From: an uncultured Sphingomonadales bacterium
Lineage (GTDB): Bacteria; Pseudomonadota; Alphaproteobacteria; Sphingomonadales; Sphingomonadaceae
Direction: 5' to 3'
Assembly (NCBI GenBank): GCA_937898525.1
Contig: CALCBC010000008.1
Location: 1-34,932 of the forward strand
DNA: 34,932 bases
In this document: positions 8,898 through 16,289 of the stretch, piece after piece
How positions within the stretch are numbered: the stretch's first letter is position 1
Layout: each line of letters starts with the position of its first letter
Position numbers and translations under genes: made by a program
The notes under the pieces: model-generated
Databases searched by the model: none
What the model was told of the DNA's origin: nothing
Seen by the model: only the letters and a program-made list of their open reading frames with translations

Positions 8898-9719
8898 TCA
8901 GCGGCGGAAATAGTCTTCGACGTTGAGGAAGGCGCGCTGACCTTCCGGAGTGGCGTTGCGGATCGGGTCGTCCTCGGGCGTCACCGCGCCGCGCCAGGCC
9001 GTGAGCCTGAGCGGGGTGACGCTCCACTGATCGCGCGGGTCGAGCACGTGCGGGCAATTGGCGATCACCACGATCACCTCCATCTCGGCCCGCAGCACGA
9101 CCTTCCGCTCCGGCTCGAACGGCCCGATCAGTGGGGTGATCGTGCCGTCGGCCTCGATCCGGGTTCCCTTGAACAGGTTGATGCACGGGTGCACGTCGCG
9201 GCGCTGCAGCCCGTGCTTGGCCGATCCGAGAAGCAGCCGGTCCCGGCCGTTCGGAAACGGGCCGCTGTTGCGCCCTTCCCCGTACTTCGCGGCGTTGGTC
9301 CTCGCATTGGACGTGCCGCAGAATGCATCGTGAGTGCCGGCGTCGTCCTCGAGGATGCTCATGAGCACGCGGCCCATGTCGGACAGCAGCAGCTTGCCTG
9401 CCCCGAGATAGGCGTTCCACTGCACCTTGACCGTGTCGGCGACGTTGAGCCGCTCGGTCGGCATTTCGGCGTTGTAGATCAGCAGCGAGGCGCAGGCGTC
9501 GCCCTGGAGATCGATCAGCCGAAGGCGCGAGCCTCGCGCGAGCCGGCGCGCCGCATAGCCGCCGGGAGCCACGGTCTCTTCCCAGACCAGGTCTTCCGCT
9601 GCGACGCCCGCCGGGAGGTCCGAGGCCTCCGGCGGCAGGCACGGCATCGCCTCGACGATGGTGCCGGCCATGGCGCGAGCGTGCTCGCGCGCCGCCATGG
9701 GGTCGGCGAGTACCGTCAT
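8898..9719 (-). CDS. DUF1989 protein, urea-carboxylase-associated type 1; probable carboxyguanidine deiminase subunit
   Basis: The 273-residue paralogue of the preceding protein has an extra N-terminal helix and a C-terminal tail. Visible motifs are RLIDLQGDACASLLIYNA, the Cys motif HDAFCGTSNARTNAAKYG near residue 135, and CINLFKG near 180. It is expected to pair with the 211-residue protein as the two-subunit deiminase acting between the carboxylase and allophanate hydrolase. The ATG at 9719 overlaps the stop of the NikR-like regulator gene as ATGA, which fixes the start and indicates translational coupling. Confidence 0.88.
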   Translation of the reverse strand: MTVLADPMAAREHARAMAGTIVEAMPCLPPEASDLPAGVAAEDLVWEETVAPGGYAARRLARGSRLRLIDLQGDACASLLIYNAEMPTERLNVADTVKVQWNAYLGAGKLLLSDMGRVLMSILEDDAGTHDAFCGTSNARTNAAKYGEGRNSGPFPNGRDRLLLGSAKHGLQRRDVHPCINLFKGTRIEADGTITPLIGPFEPERKVVLRAEMEVIVVIANCPHVLDPRDQWSVTPLRLTAWRGAVTPEDDPIRNATPEGQRAFLNVEDYFRR

Positions 9720-10210
9720 GCGACGTCCTTTCTCGACGGAGCCTTCGCGGGGACCGCATCCTCTTCGCCGAGCTCGTGCAGCGGCGGAAGCAGCGCGGTG
9801 GTGGTGACAAGCTGCAGCTGGTGCACGCCGCGGATGCTGCGCAGCGCGTCACACAGCTCCTTGAGGCGGAAGGCCGGCCCCTGGACCAGCAGCACCTCGA
9901 GCGACTGGTCGTCCTCGAGAAACACGTGCTGCGAGGAGATGACCTCCTTGAGGTAGTCGACCTGGGTCTCGGCCAGCTGCTGGCGGACGCGGCCGCGGTT
10001 GCCGCGGTAGACCAGCGTGATCGTGCCGGCGAGCATGTTCTCCGGGCGCGTAAGCGCCTCGTGTTCGGCCAGCGCGTGCCGGATCAGCTCGGCGATGAGC
10101 TGCGAGCGCGACGGCAGGCCGCGCTCCTCCACCATCGTGTCCAGTTGGCGGAAGAGTTCGGCCGGAAGGCTCATGCTGAGCCGGGCGAGACTCGCGGGGT
10201 CGTTCGTCAT
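9716..10210 (-). CDS. NikR-fold ribbon-helix-helix regulator lacking the nickel site
   Basis: The 164-residue product has a ribbon-helix-helix DNA-binding domain at residues 10-52 (strand RLSMSL, then ERGLPSRSQLIAELIRHAL), followed by an ACT-like ligand domain at about 60-140. Against E. coli NikR the ligand domain aligns without gaps at an offset of +8 (Y60 to Y68, T74-Q75 to T82-Q83, L96-E97 to L104-E105). On that alignment the nickel ligands H76, H87, H89 and C95 become V84, H95, F97 and S103, so three of four are lost. A nickel response is therefore unlikely. It is encoded inside the carboxylase operon, directly upstream of the deiminase genes, and a NikR-spaced operator lies 17 bases before its ATG. 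It also has a C-terminal extension of about 20 residues. It probably controls the four operators in this window. Confidence 0.88.
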   Translation of the reverse strand: MTNDPASLARLSMSLPAELFRQLDTMVEERGLPSRSQLIAELIRHALAEHEALTRPENMLAGTITLVYRGNRGRVRQQLAETQVDYLKEVISSQHVFLEDDQSLEVLLVQGPAFRLKELCDALRSIRGVHQLQLVTTTALLPPLHELGEEDAVPAKAPSRKDVA

Positions 10211-10222
10211 CCTGCTGTCCTC

Positions 10223-11005
10223 TCAGTTATTATCTTTGCTGTCAATCGTAATACTACTGCCATCTAGTGCCTGCGTTGCCAAGGGCTTCTTGAGCGGCAG
10301 GTCATAGACCGTCGTGGCGCCGAACCGGTGAGGGGCGTGCGGATCGTGGCGGCGCTTGTCGAGCGCCAGCACGCGCGTACCGAGCGTGAAGGCTTCCTTG
10401 ATGTCGTGCGTCACCATGATGATGGTCAGCGCGTATTCGCGCCAAAGGCGGGTCACCAGCGCGTGCATGTCGGTCCTGATGCCGGGGTCGAGTGCGCCGA
10501 ACGGCTCGTCCAGCAGCAGGATGCGCGGCCGCTTGATCAGCGCCTGAGCGATGGCGAGCCGCTGCTGCATGCCCCCCGACATCTCGGCCGGGTAGAGGTG
10601 CAGGCTGTCACCGAGGCCGACCGCCGCGAGCATCTCCTCGGCTTCGGCGGCCGCGGCCCGGCGCCGCGCGCCGAACAGCCGCCCCGTGAACGGAGCTTCT
10701 GCGCACTCGAGGCCGAACATCGTGTTGCGCAACACCGAGAGGTGCGGGAACACCGAGTAGCGCTGGAACACCACGCCGCGGTCGGGGCCGCACTCGGGCG
10801 CGAGGGGGGCGCCGTCGAGACGGATCGAGCCGCGAGTTGGCGCCTCCTGGCCAAGGATCACGCGCAGCAGGCTGCTCTTCCCGGCACCGGATGGGCCGAC
10901 GATCGAGACGAACGAGCCGGCCTCGATGTCGAGCGTGATCCCCTCGATGACGACCTTGTCGCCGTACTCGACCCAGACGTCGCGCAGGCGCAGGAGCGCG
11001 CTCAA
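10223..11005 (-). CDS. ABC transporter ATPase, nitrate/taurine type, of the carboxylase operon
   Basis: The 260-residue ATPase would power the importer formed with the next permease gene. Walker A is GPSGAGKSS, the signature is MSGGMQQRLAIAQAL, and Walker B is ILLLDEPFGALD. The start is a TTG at 11005 that overlaps the permease stop as TTGA, with GGAG about 7 bases upstream; the longer upstream frame is permease shadow. The last codons carry operator B of the downstream regulator gene, so this 3' end does double duty. The gene context (carboxylase, DUF1989 pair) suggests guanidine or a related compound as cargo. Confidence 0.9.
   Translation of the reverse strand: MSALLRLRDVWVEYGDKVVIEGITLDIEAGSFVSIVGPSGAGKSSLLRVILGQEAPTRGSIRLDGAPLAPECGPDRGVVFQRYSVFPHLSVLRNTMFGLECAEAPFTGRLFGARRRAAAAEAEEMLAAVGLGDSLHLYPAEMSGGMQQRLAIAQALIKRPRILLLDEPFGALDPGIRTDMHALVTRLWREYALTIIMVTHDIKEAFTLGTRVLALDKRRHDPHAPHRFGATTVYDLPLKKPLATQALDGSSITIDSKDNN
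10227..10254 (-). promoter_or_regulatory. Operator B (TATTA-N16-TAATA) before the NikR-like gene
   Basis: TATTA at 10228-10232 and TAATA at 10249-10253 are separated by 16 bases. Read toward the regulator gene, TTGACA (10245-10240) is embedded in the spacer. The site lies 16 bases before the ATG at 10210 and overlaps the last codons of the ATPase gene. It suggests autoregulation, either of an internal near-leaderless promoter or by blocking read-through. Confidence 0.7.
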
Positions 11006-11817
11006 TGGCCCGCTCCGTGCGCCCAGGGGAACAGCTTGCGGCTGCCCGTCGCCAGCAGGAAGTCGATCACGACCGCGAGCAACGCGATCCACGCGACGTA
11101 AGGCAGGATGACGTCCATCGACAGGTACCGCCGGACGAGAAATATACGGTAGCCGAGGCCGACGTCCGACGCGATCGCCTCCGCCGAGATCAGGAACACC
11201 CACGCCGGCCCTAACGACAGGCGGACCGACTGGATCAGGCGCGGCATGGCCTGCGGTAGCGCCACGCGCAGCAGCAGCTGCCAGCTGCTCGCGCCAAGCG
11301 TCTGCGCCTTGATCAGCATCTCGCGCGGTAACGCGGTGATGTGCGCGGCGATGTCGCGAATCATGAACGGGGTGATACCGACCACGATCAGCGCCACCTT
11401 GGCCGTCTCGCCGAGCCCGAAGGCGATGAACAGGATCGGCAGCAGCGCGATCGGCGGGATGACCGCAACGGCCGTCACCAGCGGGCCGAACGTCGCGCGT
11501 ACCGGTGGCAGCACGCCAAGCACGAGCCCCACGACGAGCGCCGAAAGTGCCGAAATCCCGAGCCCGAAGCCGAGCCGCTGCAGGCTCGCGAAAGTGTCGG
11601 CCCAGAACAGCAGTTGCCCGGAGAGGGGGTCCGGACGGAACAGCAGTGCCGCCATGGCCTCGGCCATGGCCCCGGGCAGGGGCAGGATCTTGTCGTTCGG
11701 GTTGGCTTCGTGGCGGGCCGCGGCGGCCACCAGGTAGGCCAGCACCAGCAGGGCGATCGGCGCCGCGCCCAGAAGGAAGCCGTTACCTTTCCGGACGCGG
11801 CGGTTCACCCAGCGCAT
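11002..11817 (-). CDS. ABC transporter permease of the carboxylase operon
   Basis: The 271-residue inner-membrane permease of the nitrate/sulfonate/taurine class has an N-terminal membrane helix (LLGAAPIALLVLAYLVAAAA) and about five more hydrophobic segments. It carries the cytoplasmic EAA loop, which contacts the ATPase: LGASSWQLLLRVALPQAMP, near residue 180. The ATG at 11817 lies 30 bases after the binding-protein stop, and the gene ends overlapping the ATPase start. Together with those two genes it forms a complete importer. The substrate is inferred from context only. Confidence 0.9.
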   Translation of the reverse strand: MRWVNRRVRKGNGFLLGAAPIALLVLAYLVAAAARHEANPNDKILPLPGAMAEAMAALLFRPDPLSGQLLFWADTFASLQRLGFGLGISALSALVVGLVLGVLPPVRATFGPLVTAVAVIPPIALLPILFIAFGLGETAKVALIVVGITPFMIRDIAAHITALPREMLIKAQTLGASSWQLLLRVALPQAMPRLIQSVRLSLGPAWVFLISAEAIASDVGLGYRIFLVRRYLSMDVILPYVAWIALLAVVIDFLLATGSRKLFPWAHGAGH

Positions 11818-11847
11818 GAAGGCGTTCTTCTGCCGGATCCGCGGGGC

Positions 11848-12933
11848 TCAGAGCGCGCCATCGGCCGCCATCTGCATGAACGTCGCATCGAACCTCAGCG
11901 TGATGTTGTCGGGATCGCCGAGCGTCTTGCCGCCCGGAAACTCCATGCCCACGGCATCGGCCGACGTCGCGCCCTGCCCGAACAGGCCCTTCGAGAAGCT
12001 GAAGTCGCGCACCCGGGTCATCGTCGTGATCAGGTCCGGCGAAGTGGTCGCCGCGACGGCCGCCTTCGGGTCGGTATAGAGGAAGGTGGTCGTCAGTTGG
12101 CTTTCGTACTGCTCGGGCGTCGCCCCGGCGATCCTCGCCATGGCCGCCCTCGCCGCCTTCCCTTCGTCGTCCTGCAGCTGCATGAGCGCCATCGTCTCGT
12201 ACCAGATTCCCGCGAGCGCCTTGCCGAGGTTGGGATTGGCCCTGAGCGTCGCGGTATCGACCACCAGCAGGTCCAGTATCTCGCCCGGGATGTCCGCCGA
12301 GCTGAACACCAGGCTCGCGCCCGGCGTGGCCTTCATCGTCGTCAGCTGCGGGTTCCAGGCAACCGCCGCGGTGACTTCCGGCGCCGTGAAGGCGCTGACG
12401 ATGTCGGCGTCCGCGGTGTTCACCGTCTTCACCGCGTCGAGCGGGGTGCCGATCGACTCGAGCGCCCGCGCGAGCAGATAGTGCGACACCGAGAGCTCGA
12501 CCAGGTTGACCTGGCGACCCTTGATCGCCTCGAGCCCGCCGGCGCCCTTGAGCAGGATGCCGTCGTTGCCGTTGGAATAGTCGCCGACGATCACCACCGT
12601 GGTGTCCTTTCCGCCGGCAGCGGGAATCGTCAGCGCATCCATGTTGGCAACCGTGACGCCGTCGAGCTTGCCCGCCGTGTACTGGTTCACCGACTCGACG
12701 TAGTCGTTGACCTGCACGAAGTTGATCTCGATGCCGTACTTGTCGGCCCACTTCTTCACGATGCCGGCCTCCTGCGCGTAGGGCCACGGCACCCAGCCGG
12801 CATAGATCGACCAGCCGATGTTGAACTCGGTCTTCGGCTCCGGCGCGTCCGAGTTGGACGACGAGCACGCCGCCAGCAACAAGGCCGCGGCCATCAACAC
12901 CATTCTTCCTGCGGTACGGATCCCGTCGAGCAT
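11848..12933 (-). CDS. ABC transporter substrate-binding lipoprotein, urea-carboxylase-region type
   Basis: The 361-residue product has a lipoprotein signal with the lipobox LLAAC (Cys23), so it should be anchored on the periplasmic side of the inner membrane. The mature protein begins with a short Ser-rich linker, then the NrtA/TauA-like fold (FNIGWSIYAGWVPWPYAQEAGIVKKW and related stretches). A binding-protein subfamily is known specifically from urea carboxylase neighbourhoods. It is the first gene of the operon. The ATG at 12933 follows AAGGGGA. An operator lies about 60 bases upstream. That leader is too short to hold a guanidine-I riboswitch. Confidence 0.9.
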   Translation of the reverse strand: MLDGIRTAGRMVLMAAALLLAACSSSNSDAPEPKTEFNIGWSIYAGWVPWPYAQEAGIVKKWADKYGIEINFVQVNDYVESVNQYTAGKLDGVTVANMDALTIPAAGGKDTTVVIVGDYSNGNDGILLKGAGGLEAIKGRQVNLVELSVSHYLLARALESIGTPLDAVKTVNTADADIVSAFTAPEVTAAVAWNPQLTTMKATPGASLVFSSADIPGEILDLLVVDTATLRANPNLGKALAGIWYETMALMQLQDDEGKAARAAMARIAGATPEQYESQLTTTFLYTDPKAAVAATTSPDLITTMTRVRDFSFSKGLFGQGATSADAVGMEFPGGKTLGDPDNITLRFDATFMQMAADGAL

Positions 12934-12993
12934 GATTCGTCCCCTTTCGCAGGTGCAGCATTGCCGCAAACCGGAGCGTTGTCCATCGGGAAA

Positions 12994-13021
12994 TTATTAC
13001 TATTGCGGATTTCTGTAATAT
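12994..13021 (+). promoter_or_regulatory. Operator C (TATTA-N16-TAATA) in the divergent promoter region
   Basis: TATTA at 12995-12999 and TAATA at 13016-13020 have the same 16-base spacing. Read rightward, TTGCGG (13003-13008) and TATGAT (13025-13030) with a 16-base spacer make a fair promoter for the metallo-beta-lactamase genes. The site is 61 bases from the binding-protein start on the other strand, so one bound dimer of dimers could control both directions. Confidence 0.72.
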
Positions 13022-13144
13022 CCATATGATCGCTGCCACACGCAGGACCGACGGGGCGCTTTCGGCGAACCCGCGGCGTCCGGGAGGGTGCCCAGCGAAG
13101 GCAATCGTTCAGGGCCGCAATCGCGGCCGTTTCGAGAGTCTTCG

Positions 13145-14245
13145 ATGTCCGAGAACCATTCCGCCGCCGTGACCTACAACCCCGCGCTCTCGGGAAATCC
13201 GCAGTCGGCCACGTCGCGCTCCTATCCGAACGGGAACCCGGACCTCGACTACAATCGCGCCGGCGTGCGACACACCGACAGCGCGGTGCCGCTCCACCGT
13301 TCGGGCCCGGTCATCCACGACTACGCCTGCGACGGCCCAGCTCCCGGCAACCTCGCGTTCCGATGGACCTATGGCTCGAACGTCGCCGCGAAGAACCGCG
13401 ACCCTCGCGTGCAGGTGGTGCAGTACAACGAGGACACCTTCGTGCTGCGCCAGAACGTCTGCGTGCACTGGGAAGCGCCGTTCACCTACCTGCTGTTCGG
13501 CAACGCGGGCGCGCTGCTGATCGACACCGGGGCCACGGCCGATGCCGGGTACTACCCGCTGCGCAAGACGGTCGACGCGATCGTCACGCGCTGGGAGCAG
13601 GCGCGCGGCCGCAGCGGCATCCCGCTCACCGTCGCGCTGACCTCCGGAGAGGACGTCGCGCAGAACCAGGGACTGGTCCAGTTCGCCGACCGGCCGAACA
13701 CCACCATCGTGCCCACGCCACTCGCCGCGATGAAGGGGTTCTACGGGCTCGCCGCGAGCTGGCCATCCGGGACCGGCCGGATCGACCTCGGCGACCGGGT
13801 GATCGAAGTAATCCCGACCCCGGGCGCGCACCGCGACGGCGTCACCTTCTACGATCCCTACTGCGACTTCCTGTTTACCGGCGACCTGCTGTTTCCCGGC
13901 AAGATCAACATCAGCAACGACCGCGATTTCGTGGCCTCGCTCGAGCGGCTCAGGGCCTTCGCGGCTGAACGGCCGGTCAAGTGGATCATGGGCGGGCACA
14001 TCGAGATGATGTTCGTGCCCGGGAAGTATTACCCGAGGTTCGCGACCTACAAGCCCTACGAGCGCGTGCTGCAGATGGAGCCGGCGCTGATCGACGAGGC
14101 GATCCATTACGCCCGCGAGGTCCAGGGCAAGGACATGATGCTGATCCGCCCGGACTTCGTGCTGCTCAACGGCGTCAGTCCCGACGCGCGGACGCAGGTC
14201 TGGCCGGAGGGTGTGCCCGACATCGACGCCCCCCGCCCGTTCTGA
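13145..14245 (+). CDS. Metallo-beta-lactamase-fold protein with a degenerate metal motif (cytoplasmic paralogue)
   Basis: The 366-residue product has no signal peptide. The fold is recognised from LLIDTGATADAGYY, the PGAHRDG motif (H229), TGD (D247) and GGH (H285), matching the same positions in the next gene. The defining HxHxDH motif is replaced by T-S-G-E-D at residues 166-170, so at least three metal ligands are missing. It may be catalytically dead, use a different chemistry, or act as a binding partner of its intact paralogue 15 bases downstream. An upstream GTG at 13088 is possible, but GGAGG directly abuts it. It is the first gene after operator C. Confidence 0.82.
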   Translation: MSENHSAAVTYNPALSGNPQSATSRSYPNGNPDLDYNRAGVRHTDSAVPLHRSGPVIHDYACDGPAPGNLAFRWTYGSNVAAKNRDPRVQVVQYNEDTFVLRQNVCVHWEAPFTYLLFGNAGALLIDTGATADAGYYPLRKTVDAIVTRWEQARGRSGIPLTVALTSGEDVAQNQGLVQFADRPNTTIVPTPLAAMKGFYGLAASWPSGTGRIDLGDRVIEVIPTPGAHRDGVTFYDPYCDFLFTGDLLFPGKINISNDRDFVASLERLRAFAAERPVKWIMGGHIEMMFVPGKYYPRFATYKPYERVLQMEPALIDEAIHYAREVQGKDMMLIRPDFVLLNGVSPDARTQVWPEGVPDIDAPRPF

Positions 14246-14260
14246 CGCCAAGGAGCTCCC

Positions 14261-15262
14261 ATGGATCGCCGCACCTTCCTCGCCTTCAACGCCGCGGTTC
14301 CCCTCGCCGGCACCATGCTCGGCGCGCTTGCCGGAGAGGCGTCGGCCGCCACCGGGGCGCCGATCGACTTCAAGAGCAACCTGCCCGCTCCGGGCAGCTT
14401 CCCCGACAAGTGGATCTGCGGCTCCCCGTCGTGCATGGACAACACCGACCCGCCGGTGCAGGTCCACTGGTACAACGCCCACACCGCGATCCTGCGGCAG
14501 AACAAGGCCTACAGCTTCGAAGCGCCGTTCGCGCCGCTCTACTTCGGCAACGAACGGGTCCTTCTGCTCGACGAGGGCTTCACCCAGCTGCGCAACGATT
14601 GGGACCTGCGCGGCGTGGTCGACGAGTGCATCGAGGACTGGTGCCGCCGCAACGGCCGCGATCCCGCCAGCCTCGAGCTGCTGGTCGCCTTCAGCCACCT
14701 CCACGCCGATCACTACGCGGCGGTCAACCAGTTCGCCGACCGCCCGCGGACCCGCTACATGGGGCTGACGCACGAGGAGATGCTCGGGTTCTGGGGGATG
14801 ACCAACTACCCCGAGGAGCGCGTCACGCTCGACCTCGGCGGCCGCGACATCATGATCTGGGGCTCGCCCGGCCACGTCGTGTCCGAGTTCGCCTATTACG
14901 ACAGCTACACCCAGATCCTCTACACCGGCGACATGTTCTACCGCGGGCGCTGCTACATCAGCTTCTGGGAACCGTGGTTCGAGAGCATGAAGCGCCTCGT
15001 CGAATTCTGCGACACGCACCCGGTGACCCACGTGATGGGCTGCCACGTCGAGATCAGCAACGCGGGCGAGGACTATCCCTACGGCGTGACCTGGCAGCCC
15101 GACGAGGCGCCCGTCCAGATGACCGTCGACCAGCTGCGCGAGACCTTCGAGTTCGCCAAGACCATCACCGAGCCGGGCATCTATTTCACCGGCACGGTGT
15201 TCCTCTGCAACCAGACGCGCGGGACGACCACGATCGACCGCAATCCCTACCGCTACAGCTGA
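14261..15262 (+). CDS. Tat-exported metallo-beta-lactamase-fold hydrolase
   Basis: The 333-residue product begins MDRRTFLAFNA, a twin-arginine signal, and has a cleavage-like A-rich end near residue 29, so it probably folds with metal in the cytoplasm and works in the periplasm. All family ligands are present: H146-x-H148-x-D150-H151, H205 in SPGH, D224 in TGD and H262 in GCH. This predicts a two-zinc hydrolase. The substrate is unknown. The ATG at 14261 follows AAGGAG. It is a paralogue of the preceding gene (shared QVHWYN/QVVQYN-like and QFADRP regions) and is almost certainly in one operon with it and the following beta-propeller gene. Confidence 0.87.
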   Translation: MDRRTFLAFNAAVPLAGTMLGALAGEASAATGAPIDFKSNLPAPGSFPDKWICGSPSCMDNTDPPVQVHWYNAHTAILRQNKAYSFEAPFAPLYFGNERVLLLDEGFTQLRNDWDLRGVVDECIEDWCRRNGRDPASLELLVAFSHLHADHYAAVNQFADRPRTRYMGLTHEEMLGFWGMTNYPEERVTLDLGGRDIMIWGSPGHVVSEFAYYDSYTQILYTGDMFYRGRCYISFWEPWFESMKRLVEFCDTHPVTHVMGCHVEISNAGEDYPYGVTWQPDEAPVQMTVDQLRETFEFAKTITEPGIYFTGTVFLCNQTRGTTTIDRNPYRYS

Positions 15263-15292
15263 ACTGCCGGGGCCGAGACAGGAGTACGACGC

Positions 15293-16222
15293 ATGAACAA
15301 ACCAATCGGCCTGGCGCTGGCATCCGCCGCCGCGTGCCTGCCCCTCCAGGCTGGAGCCATGGAGCTGACCGAGATGGAGATCAGCGTGCCCGGCTTCGCC
15401 GATTTCCTAGCCGTCGACGGGGACACGGTCTGGGTCACCAACGTCGGCCGCGTCGAGCAGTGGTCGACCGCCGGCAAGGTGGCCGACGTCGAAATGCCGA
15501 AGCCCTGCGGCACGATGGCGATGGCGTTCGACTCGCTGTGGGTCGCCGACTGCGACGGCGGCGAAGTCTACCGGATCGATCCCCGGGCCGCGAGCGTCGC
15601 GGCGACCATCCCGGTCGGCCTCGGGCCGAGCGGGGAGCTCAACGTCGTCAGCGGTGCCGGCTATGTCTGGGCGCCGAACGAGACCGCCGGGACGATCGCC
15701 AAGATCGATCCCGCCACCAACGCCGTGGTGGCGACGATCGCCGTCGATCCCGGCACTTCGTACCTCGCCTTTGGCTTCGACGCGCTGTGGGCCGTCAGCG
15801 GCCCGGGCGGGACGCTCCAGCGCATCGACCCTGCGACCGACTCCGTAACCGACACGATCACGCTCGGCTCGATGCCGGGGTTTCTCGCCGCGGGTGAAGG
15901 CGCGGTGTGGGTCCAGGAGCAGGGCGAGGGCACGCTCGCCCGCGTCGACCCCGCCAGCGTCACGGTCACCGGGCGGGTCAAGGTCGGCGACAACCTCAAG
16001 TGGGGCGATATCGACACCGGCGGCGGCAAGGTCTGGCTGCGCACGACCGACGACCAGACCTTTGCCGTTATCGATCCGCAGTCGCTCGAGATCCTTGCCC
16101 GGGCCGGGAAGCCCTCGGGCAGCGGCGCCATCCGCTACACGCCCGCCGGAATCTGGACCAGCGCGCACGACCTGGAGTCGCTGTCGTGGTGGACCGTGGG
16201 CGGCCTGGAAGGCGGGGAGTAG
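15293..16222 (+). CDS. Exported YVTN/YncE-like beta-propeller protein
   Basis: The 309-residue product has a Sec signal peptide (MNKPIGLALASAAACLPLQAGA). The rest is a run of repeats of about 42 residues with the pattern VWV-(A/T)N....G-(T/E)-(V/L)-x-(R/K)-IDPA, typical of YncE/virginiamycin-B-lyase-like propellers. It should be periplasmic and could bind a ligand or protein. The ATG at 15293 follows AGGAG. It is the third gene of the putative metallo-beta-lactamase operon, 30 bases after it. There is no catalytic signature, so an enzyme role is not claimed. Confidence 0.85.
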   Translation: MNKPIGLALASAAACLPLQAGAMELTEMEISVPGFADFLAVDGDTVWVTNVGRVEQWSTAGKVADVEMPKPCGTMAMAFDSLWVADCDGGEVYRIDPRAASVAATIPVGLGPSGELNVVSGAGYVWAPNETAGTIAKIDPATNAVVATIAVDPGTSYLAFGFDALWAVSGPGGTLQRIDPATDSVTDTITLGSMPGFLAAGEGAVWVQEQGEGTLARVDPASVTVTGRVKVGDNLKWGDIDTGGGKVWLRTTDDQTFAVIDPQSLEILARAGKPSGSGAIRYTPAGIWTSAHDLESLSWWTVGGLEGGE

Positions 16223-16254
16223 CGCGGTCCAGGCTCCAGGGCAGAACGGGTGAA

Positions 16255-16282
16255 TTAATACTCTTGACGCATTTGGTAATAT
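16255..16282 (+). promoter_or_regulatory. Operator D (TAATA-N16-TAATA) upstream of the TonB receptor
   Basis: The left half is TAATA (16256-16260, one mismatch to TATTA) and the right half TAATA (16277-16281), with the same 16-base spacing. TTGACG (16264-16269) sits at the same place inside the spacer as in sites A and B. TATACC at 16284-16289 could be a -10, but its 14-base spacing is short. The site is about 370 bases before the receptor start. Confidence 0.6.
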
Positions 16283-16289
16283 CTATACC

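Noticed and set aside
9716..10210. Annotation as a nickel-responsive NikR
   Set aside because: Three of the four nickel ligands are replaced, and no nickel transporter or urease lies nearby.
12934..13144. A guanidine riboswitch before the carboxylase operon
   Set aside because: The leader on the operon side is too short, and no conserved riboswitch fold is visible. A covariance search would settle it.
13109..15046. A 645-codon minus-strand frame over the metallo-beta-lactamase genes
   Set aside because: It is a shadow of two well-supported genes, with no motif and no ribosome-binding site.
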